A stretch of 14,288 nt of DNA, taken from Candidatus Auribacterota bacterium (GTDB lineage: Bacteria > Auribacterota > JAFGBW01 > JAFGJP01). The DNA is taken from the NCBI GenBank assembly GCA_016929035.1, contig JAFGJP010000275.1, positions 1-14,288 on the forward strand, given 5' to 3'. Below are positions 7,330 through 14,233 of the stretch, piece by piece. Below the pieces are notes generated by a model. It was not told where the DNA came from. It saw nothing but the letters and a program-made list of their open reading frames with translations, and searched no databases. The position numbers were made by a program, and so were the translations under genes. How positions within the stretch are numbered: position 1 is the stretch's first letter; every line of letters starts with the position of its first letter.

Positions 7330-8478
7330 ATGAAAAAATATATTCCTTTTTTCAAGCCGTCTTTTTCTGCCGGAGAAGCGCGCGCTCTGGGTCGAGTCGT
7401 CAGGAGCGGCTGGCTGACGACCGGCAGGGAAACAGCGCTTTTTGAAAAAGAGTTTAAACGTTTTTCAAAAGCGCGTCATGCTGTCGGCGTTACGTCCTGT
7501 ACGGCCGGCATGCATCTTTGCCTGTTGTCTCTTGGAATAGGAAGAGGAGATAAAGTTGTAACGAGCACGCTGACATTTGCCTCCACAGCTAACGTGATTA
7601 TCCACGTCGGCGCTGAGCCTGTCTTTGTTGACGTCAATGAGGATGATTTTACTTTTGTTATGGCAGGAGTCGAGCATCATGTTGCGCGCGGCTGCCGGGC
7701 GGTCATACCTGTGCATTATGCAGGAGCTGTCTGCGATCTGTCAAAACTGCAAAAACTCAAAAAGGAATACGGCGTAAAGATCATCCAGGATGCGGCTCAC
7801 TGCATCGAGGGAAACTGGAAGGGCAAAAGCCTGTCTTCTTACGGCGATGCGGTCTGCTTCAGCTTTTACGCGACAAAGAACATCACAACAGGCGAAGGCG
7901 GAATGGTGACGTTGAATGATCCATCTCTTGCCGATAAGATCCGCATCATGTCTCTTCACGGTCTCAGCTGTGATGCCTGGAAGCGCTATACAAAAAAAGG
8001 AAGCGCCTTTTACCAGGTGCTGATGCCGGGATACAAATACAACATGTTTGACCTGCAGGCCGCCATCGGGAGAGAGCAGCTGAAAAAAATACGACATCTT
8101 TACAGAAAAAGGAAATCCGCAGACAGGCTTTACAGGAAGCTTTTAAGCCCTGTTGACGGTATCCGCTTTCAAAGGCTTCGCAAAGAGGGGGCTCATGCCC
8201 ATCATCTTTTCGTGGTGGATCTGAACACAAAAAAGAGCAGCATAAGAAGAGAAAAGCTCATGGATATTTTTCGTAAAGCGGGCATAGGGTTCAGTGTTCA
8301 TTTTACTCCACTCCATATGCACAGGTATTACAAAGAGCATTTCAAGCTGAGAGAGAAAGACTTTCCCGTTGCCTCGCGGCTTGCACGGGACATCATATCC
8401 CTTCCTTTTTATCCGGATATCACGGAGAAGGATATTCGCCGCGTCGTTGCATGCGTCAAGCAGGCGTACAAGAGATAG
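7330..8478 (+). CDS. DegT/DnrJ/EryC1/StrS-family PLP sugar aminotransferase
   Basis: 382 residues, the usual length for this family. It starts IPFFKPSF and continues with GWLTTGRE at 27-34, the standard N-terminal pattern. DAAH at 154-157 supplies the Asp that pairs with the PLP pyridine nitrogen. FYATKNITTGEGG contains Lys183, the Schiff-base lysine. The C-terminal part has SVHFTPLHMH and SLPFYPDITEKD, also typical. Members transfer an amino group from glutamate to a keto-sugar nucleotide, producing 4-amino (PseC, PglE, perosamine synthase) or 3-amino sugars. PseC is attractive given the PseG-like gene upstream, but regiospecificity cannot be read from motifs, so no symbol is given. It lies 36 bp after the Maf gene and ends the run. 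The start has only a weak ribosome-binding sequence (GAG 9 bases upstream), with an A/T-rich stretch just before it. Confidence 0.88.
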   Translation: MKKYIPFFKPSFSAGEARALGRVVRSGWLTTGRETALFEKEFKRFSKARHAVGVTSCTAGMHLCLLSLGIGRGDKVVTSTLTFASTANVIIHVGAEPVFVDVNEDDFTFVMAGVEHHVARGCRAVIPVHYAGAVCDLSKLQKLKKEYGVKIIQDAAHCIEGNWKGKSLSSYGDAVCFSFYATKNITTGEGGMVTLNDPSLADKIRIMSLHGLSCDAWKRYTKKGSAFYQVLMPGYKYNMFDLQAAIGREQLKKIRHLYRKRKSADRLYRKLLSPVDGIRFQRLRKEGAHAHHLFVVDLNTKKSSIRREKLMDIFRKAGIGFSVHFTPLHMHRYYKEHFKLREKDFPVASRLARDIISLPFYPDITEKDIRRVVACVKQAYKR

Positions 8479-8543
8479 ATGCACAAGCAAACGATGTAGG
8501 TCCCGCAGCAGAATAAGCAATCCGAATACATAACATTTTACGG

Positions 8544-8588
8544 GGTTTGCTTTGTCGTCCACCTGCGGTGAGACTCCTCGCTATGACG
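8544..8588 (-). repeat. Left arm of CGTCATTGCGAGGA-type dispersed repeat (diverged copy)
   Basis: On the minus strand this reads CGTCATAGCGAGGA followed by about 20 diverged bases and then ACAAAGCAAACC. It corresponds to the right arm at 8631-8663 at both ends (13 of the first 14 bases; the terminal AAGCAACC with one inserted base) but is 12 bases longer in the middle. The two arms face away from each other around a 42-base A/T-rich centre. This repeat motif occurs in many copies in several bacterial phyla. Confidence 0.65.
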
Positions 8589-8630
8589 ATTTTTTCCGTA
8601 ACAATAAATGATATCATGCTAAGAAAACGT

Positions 8631-8663
8631 CGTCATTGCGAGGAACGCAGTAACGAAGCAACC
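8631..8663 (+). repeat. Right arm of CGTCATTGCGAGGA-type dispersed repeat
   Basis: This 33-base copy begins CGTCATTGCGAGGAACGC and ends ACGAAGCAACC, close to the widespread consensus that ends CGACGAAGCAATC. TTGC near the start and GCAA near the end allow a small internal hairpin. Together with the inverted copy at 8544-8588 it makes a larger dyad; the inner flanks GACGATTTTTT (8585-8595) and AAGAAAACGTCGTC (8621-8634) extend the complementarity imperfectly. Confidence 0.75.
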
Positions 8664-8820
8664 TTAGTAAATCGTAAAAAAGTTGCCGTTTCATTGGCAG
8701 CTACTTGGTTTGCGAACTGTCTTTGCGTTAAAATTGACAGGAGCAAAAAACTCCACCCAGCTTTTCAATCAAACAGATACAGCAATTTCTCTTGTCCTTT
8801 CTTATCATCTAAAACTCATG

Positions 8821-8826
8821 TATAAT
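8821..8826 (+). promoter_or_regulatory. Perfect -10 box 7 bases before the radical SAM start (leaderless promoter candidate)
   Basis: TATAAT is an exact consensus -10 hexamer, and the ATG at 8834 begins after a 7-base gap, where transcription would be expected to start. No Shine-Dalgarno precedes the ATG. The -35 region at the 17-base spacing is TTTCTT (8798-8803), a weak match, so recognition would rest mainly on the -10 box. This supports an independent transcription unit for the radical SAM and aspartic protease-like genes. Confidence 0.5.
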
Positions 8827-8833
8827 CCGTATT

Positions 8834-10123
8834 ATGAAAACTATTCCGCACATGATTTATGCTGACAGCAAAAGACGCATATACGACCACCCGGATTATC
8901 AGGCCGCTGCTTTTGACGGCAGACAGTTCGTTGTGCCTGAAAAAAAAGAGTATATCCGTCTTCCTGAATACAGCAAGTTCTTTATCATACCAGGGGCAAA
9001 AGCTGTCGGCTTTAATCCTGCCGCCCGCTCCTTTGAAGCCCCTGATAAAGAGGTTGTCGCTGTCGCCGCTTTCATGAGGCCGGGCTATGTGAGGCTTTAT
9101 CATCCGGCTTTTTTATTTGAAGATAAAGACAGAGACTACCTGCCTCTCTGGGCCTACACGGCCGCAGCCTTCTCAAAGAACCATTTTTATGTGCCCGCCG
9201 TTCACATTGACGCCAATAAAAGATGGCAGCCGGAGCATTACGATGACAGAGAGATCCTTCCCCGCATCAGCGCCTTGAAAAAGAAATTCAGGAAAAACCG
9301 TCTGATCGAGCACCTCACGCGCTGCGCGGTCCATTATCACTGCTTTGCCGCCAAGAATCTTTTTATGGGAAGGTGGGAGGCTCCGCTTCCTGTCAGCCGG
9401 GGATGCAACGCCAGATGCCTTGGATGCATCTCTCTCCAGAAAGAGGAGTTTTTTCCAGCCTCTCATGAAAGGATCTCTTTTAAGCCAAGCGTTAAAGAGA
9501 TCAAAGAAGTGGCGGTCCATCATCTGGAGAAAGCAAAGGAATCAATCGTGAGCTTCGGACAGGGCTGCGAAGGCGAGCCTCTCATGGACGCTGAGCTTAT
9601 TGCTTATTCCATCAGGGAAATAAGGAAAAGCACAGAAAAAGGCGTTATTCACCTGAATACAAACGGATATTCTCCTGAAAGAGTCAGGAGGCTCTGCGAT
9701 GCCGGGCTTGATTCCATACGCATTTCTCTTTCCAGCGCACGGAAAAATCTTTATGACGCCTACTATCGCCCGGTGAATTATGCTTTCAGCGATGTTATCG
9801 AGAGCATTAAGGCCTGCTCAGAAAAAGGGATATATACCGCGATAAATTACCTGGTCTTTCCAGGGATCTCGGATGAAGAGGAGGAGTGGCAGGCATTCAA
9901 GACGATTATTCTGCATGTCAGGCCTCATTTCGTTCACTTCAAGAATCTGAATATCGATCCTTTTTTCTACCTGGACAAAATGAAGCAGGCCGGCGGATGT
10001 TCGACCCGCCTTCTTGGAATAAAGGCGATCATTGATAACCTGAAGAGAGATTTTCCAAAGGTCAAGCTGGGATACTTCAACAGGACAAAAAAAGAGATCC
10101 AGGAACATTTGAAAAGCGTTTAA
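8834..10123 (+). CDS. Radical SAM protein with an uncharacterised ~180-residue N-terminal domain
   Basis: 429 residues, cytosolic. The radical SAM core begins at the cluster-binding motif Cys191-x3-Cys195-x2-Cys198 (RGCNARCLGC), which coordinates the 4Fe-4S cluster used to cleave S-adenosylmethionine. SFGQGCEGEPLM (240-251) is the GEP-type SAM-binding strand, and LNTNGY (274-279) and GLDSIRISL follow as later barrel strands. No extra cysteine-rich SPASM-like tail is visible. Residues 1-185 have no motif I can name; they contain LPLWAYTA and a basic stretch before the core. Substrate and reaction are unknown. ATG at 8834 is kept because it sits at the predicted transcription start; the alternative Met7 (8852) also lacks a ribosome-binding site. 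The next gene starts 4 bases after its stop, so the two are cotranscribed. Confidence 0.85.
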   Translation: MKTIPHMIYADSKRRIYDHPDYQAAAFDGRQFVVPEKKEYIRLPEYSKFFIIPGAKAVGFNPAARSFEAPDKEVVAVAAFMRPGYVRLYHPAFLFEDKDRDYLPLWAYTAAAFSKNHFYVPAVHIDANKRWQPEHYDDREILPRISALKKKFRKNRLIEHLTRCAVHYHCFAAKNLFMGRWEAPLPVSRGCNARCLGCISLQKEEFFPASHERISFKPSVKEIKEVAVHHLEKAKESIVSFGQGCEGEPLMDAELIAYSIREIRKSTEKGVIHLNTNGYSPERVRRLCDAGLDSIRISLSSARKNLYDAYYRPVNYAFSDVIESIKACSEKGIYTAINYLVFPGISDEEEEWQAFKTIILHVRPHFVHFKNLNIDPFFYLDKMKQAGGCSTRLLGIKAIIDNLKRDFPKVKLGYFNRTKKEIQEHLKSV

Positions 10124-10127
10124 GGCT

Positions 10128-11285
10128 GTGAAACAAAAAAAGAAAACGATAAGATTTCAATTTGTTTTGATGCTTTTTTTATGGGCTTTTTTTTGTCCTT
10201 TCAGTCTTTATGCGGACGTTATTTATCTCAAAAACGGAAGGACCCTTGAAGGGATCATTATAGAAGAAACAGAAGGGAAAATCACCCTTGACCTCGGTTT
10301 TGGAACGATTATTGTCAAAAGAGAAGGAGTAAAGAGAATCGAAAGGGCGACAGGGCAGGAGGAGCAGTCCCTGCAGGATAAATGGAAGAAGGAATATTTT
10401 GATTCTGAAAGGTTTACACCTCCACGATTAAAGGGTCTTGTTTCTGAGCTGAACATCCTTTCAAGCAAAAGAGATGAAGCTGTCAGAGCTGAAAGCGAGA
10501 TCTATCAGATGGAAAGGCAAAACAGGAAGAGTACCGAAAGAATAGCGCAGAAGAAAAAAGAGCTTGTTGAAAAAAACGCTTTGCTGGCACAGGCCAGCCC
10601 TGAGGAAAACGTTCAGCACTACAACGAGCTTGTCACTTCGATAAACAAGCTGAGCGCTGAGCTTGTTCTTCTGCACGATGAGCTGATCGAGAACAGGAGA
10701 AAAAGAGAGGAGACTCTTCGATCTGTCTCCGGCTACTTTCAAAGCCTCTCAGAATTCTCTGACAGGATGAAAAGAAAAAGAGCTGAGCTTGAAAAAAAAG
10801 GTTTGTCGCAGGAAGAAGATTTGTTTTTTTTAAGAGTCGAAGAGCGTATGAGGGAATACAGGGATGAATTTCATCAAAACGCCATTTCCTGCGAAAATGT
10901 TTCCGGACGGCACGTCATTGTCACGGCTTTTATCAATAAACAGATCAAGGGGTCATTTCTTGTCGACACGGGAGCAACCGTTGTCACGCTTTCGGAGAAG
11001 ATGGCTTTGGATCTCCATCTTGACCTGGATGGTATTGAGCCGGTTTTTGTCACCCTTGCCGATGGAAAGAATGTCCCGGCTAAACCTGTTCTTTTGAAGT
11101 CAGTCCAGGTCGGGGAGGCAAGAGCGGAAAACGTTCAGGCCGTTGTGCTGGGACAACATCTTGATGGCCAAATTGACGGGCTTCTCGGGATGTCGTTTTT
11201 GCGTCACTTTCTGGTCCAGATAAGCAGCAAGGAAGGAAAGCTTTTTCTTTATTCCTTTGATCCGGAGAAAAGAGCATCTGATTAA
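10128..11285 (+). CDS. Exported coiled-coil protein with C-terminal clan AA (retropepsin-like) aspartic protease domain
   Basis: 385 residues from a GTG start. Residues 1-29 form a signal peptide: a basic n-region (KQKKKTIR), a hydrophobic core, and a likely cut after SLYA at Ala29. The mature protein starts with a small beta domain of the type ADVIYLKNG...EGIIIEE...GKITLDLG (29-75), resembling SH3/Sm-like strands. Residues ~85-245 are Lys/Glu-rich and strongly coiled-coil. The C-terminal ~110 residues are a single-lobe aspartic protease: FLVDTGATVVTLS with catalytic Asp280 (DTGA 280-283), and DGLLGMSFL at 350-358 as the second hydrophobic-hydrophobic-Gly element. Such domains dimerise to form the active site. 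Probable location is the periplasm or envelope; substrate unknown. TAAGG precedes the GTG by only 2 bases, so the start is slightly uncertain, but the signal peptide supports it. It follows the radical SAM gene by 4 bases. Confidence 0.78.
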   Translation: MKQKKKTIRFQFVLMLFLWAFFCPFSLYADVIYLKNGRTLEGIIIEETEGKITLDLGFGTIIVKREGVKRIERATGQEEQSLQDKWKKEYFDSERFTPPRLKGLVSELNILSSKRDEAVRAESEIYQMERQNRKSTERIAQKKKELVEKNALLAQASPEENVQHYNELVTSINKLSAELVLLHDELIENRRKREETLRSVSGYFQSLSEFSDRMKRKRAELEKKGLSQEEDLFFLRVEERMREYRDEFHQNAISCENVSGRHVIVTAFINKQIKGSFLVDTGATVVTLSEKMALDLHLDLDGIEPVFVTLADGKNVPAKPVLLKSVQVGEARAENVQAVVLGQHLDGQIDGLLGMSFLRHFLVQISSKEGKLFLYSFDPEKRASD

Positions 11286-11286
11286 C

Positions 11287-11318
11287 CCGTATTTTCAAGA
11301 ATAAAATGAAATATGCGG
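11287..11318. terminator. Stem-loop between convergent genes, possible bidirectional terminator
   Basis: CCGTATTTTCA (11287-11297) pairs with TGAAATATGCGG (11307-11318) as an 11-bp stem with one bulged T and one G-T pair, around a 9-base loop. It fills almost the whole gap between the plus-strand protease-like gene ending at 11285 and the minus-strand SGNH gene ending at 11320. Neither strand has a T-tract after the stem, so an intrinsic terminator is not certain. Confidence 0.35.
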
Positions 11319-11319
11319 T

Positions 11320-12564
11320 CTAAGGCACGGCTTTCGTGACTTCTTCGCCTATCGCCCGGGAAAGATTTTCTGCAATGATTTCCAGACCTTTTTCGCTGGG
11401 ATGTGCTCTGTCAAGAAAGACCTCATCAGGAAAGTCATTTTCGAAAAGACGATGGATGTTGATAAAAACCACATTTTTATCAGCTTTCAGACAGATGTCT
11501 TCAAGAACACTTTCGTAGTCTTTAGGGACAATCTGGCTGAAGGGATCTTTTTGAATAGATGTTTCAATAAGATGAACGCCCTGGGACGCATTCCCAAGCA
11601 TGAGGCTGGCCCTTCCTGCCCAGAAAAAGGCTTGATAGTTGTCCTCGTCAATTTTTATCGCTTCTTCAAAAAAACGCATGGCCTCAGAATAATTTTTTTT
11701 CTTGTGAAGCTTCAGCCCTTCGTAAGTGAGGTCAAGGGATTTTGAATCAATAAAAATTTCTCCAGATGTGTTGGGAGGAAAAATGATATTCCTCGGCATG
11801 GAAAGGACAATAATGCGGGACGAGCGGGAACAGCTGTCGATTATATAAAGGATATTTTCTGAAAAGTCTGCAAGCGGGACCTTGGGCTTTAAATCATCTT
11901 TTTTCATTGAAGGTTTTAAGTGTCCTGGAGACCTGTAAAGAAAAAGGTCTGAGATAAGCTGGTAGAAATAAAGATGGTAAAAGGGCCTCTTAAATAAACT
12001 CAGAAATGTTCTTTTTCTGTAATCTTCCAGAAGGGTCCGGGGAGCGTGTTCATACTCGTTGTTAGAAAGACATACAATCACCCAGTCCGGATGAAAGCGG
12101 GACAGGTTTTTATCGACAAAGATCCTGCCGTGAAGGCTCGTATAGCCAGGAACAGCGGTGTTGAGCATATCGATGCTTTTTTCCGGGAATTTATTTTGAA
12201 GATCTTTAAGCACAAGAGAAGGATAGGTCTTCTCCTGATCGATACCCCAGCCGAACGTTGTCGAATCTCCAATGAAAAGAAGGCGGAGCGATGCATCGTC
12301 AAGAGGCTCAGGGCATCTCATGCCCAAGGAATTTGTCCTGACCTTGACTCCGCAGAAAACCACATCTCTTCCGGGTCTCAGCTTCCACCCCAGATCATAA
12401 TCTTTCTGGAAAAGCCTGAATGACGAAGGGTCATTATGGAACTTTATCATTCGAAAAGACATGGCATCGGGATAGAAAACCCTGCACAGGATTTCAAGAG
12501 CAACTAAGAATACACCAAAGATAAGCAGGGTAAAAATGAGGTTTTTGAGAAATGTTTTATTCAT
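11320..12564 (-). CDS. Membrane-anchored SGNH/GDSL-type hydrolase with TPR-like insertion
   Basis: 414 residues with one N-terminal membrane anchor (about 8-27), placing the enzyme in the periplasm. Block I is FIGDSTTFGWG with catalytic Ser101 (GDS 99-101). Block II Gly is in AVPGYTS (Gly140). Block III is LSNNEYEH (Asn168/169). Block V is FLDRAHPS with Asp385 and His388. SGNH enzymes hydrolyse or transfer acyl esters, often O-acetyl groups on polysaccharides. Between blocks III and V, residues ~276-345 form two TPR-like helical pairs (YEGLKLHKKKNYSEAMRFFE, then QAFFWAGRASLMLGN), an unusual position. An AAAGGG ribosome-binding site lies 6 bases before the ATG, inside the preceding gene. Its start overlaps the GT-C gene by 8 bp, so the two are likely cotranscribed and functionally linked. 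Acyl donor and acceptor are unknown. Confidence 0.8.
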   Translation of the reverse strand: MNKTFLKNLIFTLLIFGVFLVALEILCRVFYPDAMSFRMIKFHNDPSSFRLFQKDYDLGWKLRPGRDVVFCGVKVRTNSLGMRCPEPLDDASLRLLFIGDSTTFGWGIDQEKTYPSLVLKDLQNKFPEKSIDMLNTAVPGYTSLHGRIFVDKNLSRFHPDWVIVCLSNNEYEHAPRTLLEDYRKRTFLSLFKRPFYHLYFYQLISDLFLYRSPGHLKPSMKKDDLKPKVPLADFSENILYIIDSCSRSSRIIVLSMPRNIIFPPNTSGEIFIDSKSLDLTYEGLKLHKKKNYSEAMRFFEEAIKIDEDNYQAFFWAGRASLMLGNASQGVHLIETSIQKDPFSQIVPKDYESVLEDICLKADKNVVFINIHRLFENDFPDEVFLDRAHPSEKGLEIIAENLSRAIGEEVTKAVP

Positions 12565-14218
12565 CTTTATCCCTTTCAGCTGTATTGTATTTTTCCAAAA
12601 GCATAATATCTTCCGGCTTTAAAAGCTCTTTTTTTCTTTTTAATACAATCGAGTAGTTTTGAACCATTTCGTCAAAGTTTTTCATCTCAGCATTGATTCT
12701 GGCCAGCATGTAATAGGCGTATGTGTAATCCGGATTGACTTGGATAAGGGTCTGGAGTATCCCTCTGGCTTGAGAAAATTCGCCATTTTGAAAAAAGACG
12801 GCTCCCATATTATAAAGGACATAGGAAAACTCTTTAGTGTGAAGTTCTTCACGTGAAAAAGTCGGGAACGGATTTAATCTGCCTTCAACTTCTATAACAT
12901 GAAAACTGAAAAGGGAAACAGCTGCAATCAGGGTTAAAGTCAGAAGAAGTCTTTTTATTTGAAGATTTCGCATGTATTGCAGAAGAACAATAAAGCCTCT
13001 TGCCGCATAAAGGATAGCAATCGGCCATATGAGTATACGGTACCGGGAAAGAACGTAAAAAAGGATCACAGAGATAGCATAGACAAAGAAAACGGAGATG
13101 AGAAAAATCTCTTCCAGCCTTCTTTTTTTCAGGGATGATATACAGCCTACAAGAGAGAGAGGGAAAAGTATCCCAAAGCTTATAGGAAAAAGATAGAGAA
13201 GAGGAGCAAAGAACGACCTTTCAAAATAGAAGTTCCTGTTATTGGGGATTTCGTAATCGTTGAAAAAAAGCCAGGTTTTTATCATGAGAAGACGAAGAAA
13301 ACGCTTTTTATCTTCCTGGATAGATTGAAGGGCTTTTTTTATCCAGTAAGACCCAGGCTGATGGGTTCCTGTTTGCTCTTTTGCTGCTTCAGTAAAAGTT
13401 TTTTCCTGGTAAAACGGATTGCTTTCTATGCCGCTTACAGATGTGTATCGGCCATAAGAAGCCGGATTGTTACCGATGTAAAAGTTGTGCCCTGCCTGAG
13501 AGGAGGTGATCGTAAGCGAGCCTGATTTCATGCTGTTAAAGACAGCAAAAGGAGAAAGGATTGCGCTAAAAACTAAAAGAAAAAGAAAAGCTGAAATAAG
13601 TTTTTTCTGAAGTTTAACCGGGATAAGGAAGAAGCACAGCAAAGTTGGGACGATTAAAATAACCGCATTCTCACGCAAAAGGGAAAGGATGGAGAGAAAT
13701 AAGGCAGAAAGGACCAGAAAGCAAATTTTTTTGCATCGGAAAAAGAGGACTACAAAATAAAGAAATCCGGTGAAAAAGAAAAGGCTGATAGAGATTTTAA
13801 GGATCAGCCCCTGCGTGAAGTAGAGAAGCCCGGAAAAAATCATGAGACTTGCTGAAAAAAGAGCTGTTTTTTTATCAAAGAGAACCAAAGCTAAACGAAA
13901 AAGGAGAAAGAGCGTCAGAAGACCAAAAAGAACGTTCAGCATTTTAAGGAAAAAAAGTGAAAATCCGAAAAGAGAAAACATCCCTGCAATCAGGAAAGGA
14001 TAGAGAGGAGCCTGATAGAAAGGCCTGTCCGGAAGGCCATCTTTTAAAAGAAGCATCGCTCCCTGCACATAGCTTTTTTCATCCAGTATGAGGGATGAAG
14101 AAAAAAAAGAGGAATTAAGATCGAAAATGATGAAAAGAGAAAAGATAAGATAGAAAATCTCTATAAAAGAAATAAATAAAATATTTTTTTTATTCATGTA
14201 GAGAATTTGCTTTTTCAT
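12557..14218 (-). CDS. GT39/PMT_2-like GT-C membrane glycosyltransferase with C-terminal TPR tail
   Basis: 553 residues with about ten hydrophobic spans. After the first membrane segment (~13-33) the external loop carries DEKSY at 46-50 and QAPLYPF at 69-75, the acidic and substrate-loop signature of GT39/ArnT-type transferases, which use polyprenyl-phosphate sugars on the periplasmic side. The membrane region continues to about residue 442. After it, residues ~466-533 contain two TPR units (LYNMGAVFFQNGEFSQAR; YAYYMLARINAEMKNFDE), probably periplasmic and for protein contacts. The last codons overlap the SGNH gene. The start could be Met1 (14218) or Met8 (14197); neither has a ribosome-binding site, and Met1 fits the -10 box at 14228-14233. 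It resembles the partial gene at 1-905 in class but not closely in sequence. Sugar and acceptor are unknown. Confidence 0.8.
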   Translation of the reverse strand: MKKQILYMNKKNILFISFIEIFYLIFSLFIIFDLNSSFFSSSLILDEKSYVQGAMLLLKDGLPDRPFYQAPLYPFLIAGMFSLFGFSLFFLKMLNVLFGLLTLFLLFRLALVLFDKKTALFSASLMIFSGLLYFTQGLILKISISLFFFTGFLYFVVLFFRCKKICFLVLSALFLSILSLLRENAVILIVPTLLCFFLIPVKLQKKLISAFLFLLVFSAILSPFAVFNSMKSGSLTITSSQAGHNFYIGNNPASYGRYTSVSGIESNPFYQEKTFTEAAKEQTGTHQPGSYWIKKALQSIQEDKKRFLRLLMIKTWLFFNDYEIPNNRNFYFERSFFAPLLYLFPISFGILFPLSLVGCISSLKKRRLEEIFLISVFFVYAISVILFYVLSRYRILIWPIAILYAARGFIVLLQYMRNLQIKRLLLTLTLIAAVSLFSFHVIEVEGRLNPFPTFSREELHTKEFSYVLYNMGAVFFQNGEFSQARGILQTLIQVNPDYTYAYYMLARINAEMKNFDEMVQNYSIVLKRKKELLKPEDIMLLEKYNTAERDKDE

Positions 14219-14227
14219 CTATTTGAA

Positions 14228-14233
14228 ATAATA
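14228..14233 (-). promoter_or_regulatory. Possible -10 box 9 bases before the GT-C/SGNH operon start
   Basis: Read on the minus strand, TATTAT matches the -10 consensus at 5 of 6 positions, with 9 bases to the ATG at 14218. The predicted start of transcription is about 2 bases before the ATG, again leaderless or nearly so. The -35 position at 17-base spacing is CGGTCA, a weak match. Only 70 bases of upstream sequence are in the window. Confidence 0.3.

Larger units (their letters stand above)
8479..8833. other. Intergenic region, 355 bp, repeat-bearing, no convincing gene
   Basis: It separates the aminotransferase from the radical SAM gene. It contains an inverted pair of CGTCATTGCGAGGA-type repeats (8544-8588 and 8631-8663) and a TATAAT box at 8821-8826. 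Open frames here are short and overlap the repeat; the one encoding HCEERSNEA is the usual translation of this repeat, not a protein. No clear rho-independent terminator for the aminotransferase gene is visible. Confidence 0.7.

Noticed and set aside
8585..8600. T-tract after the left repeat arm as a terminator of the aminotransferase gene
   Set aside because: The six Ts are not directly preceded by a stable GC-rich hairpin; only 4-bp stems can be drawn in the left arm.
8547..8825. 92-codon open frame in the intergenic region, containing HCEERSNEA
   Set aside because: Its sequence is the translation of the CGTCATTGCGAGGA repeat, a common false gene call; no ribosome-binding site.
8683..8865. 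60-codon open frame running into the radical SAM gene
   Set aside because: Short, no motif, overlaps the promoter and start of a strong gene.
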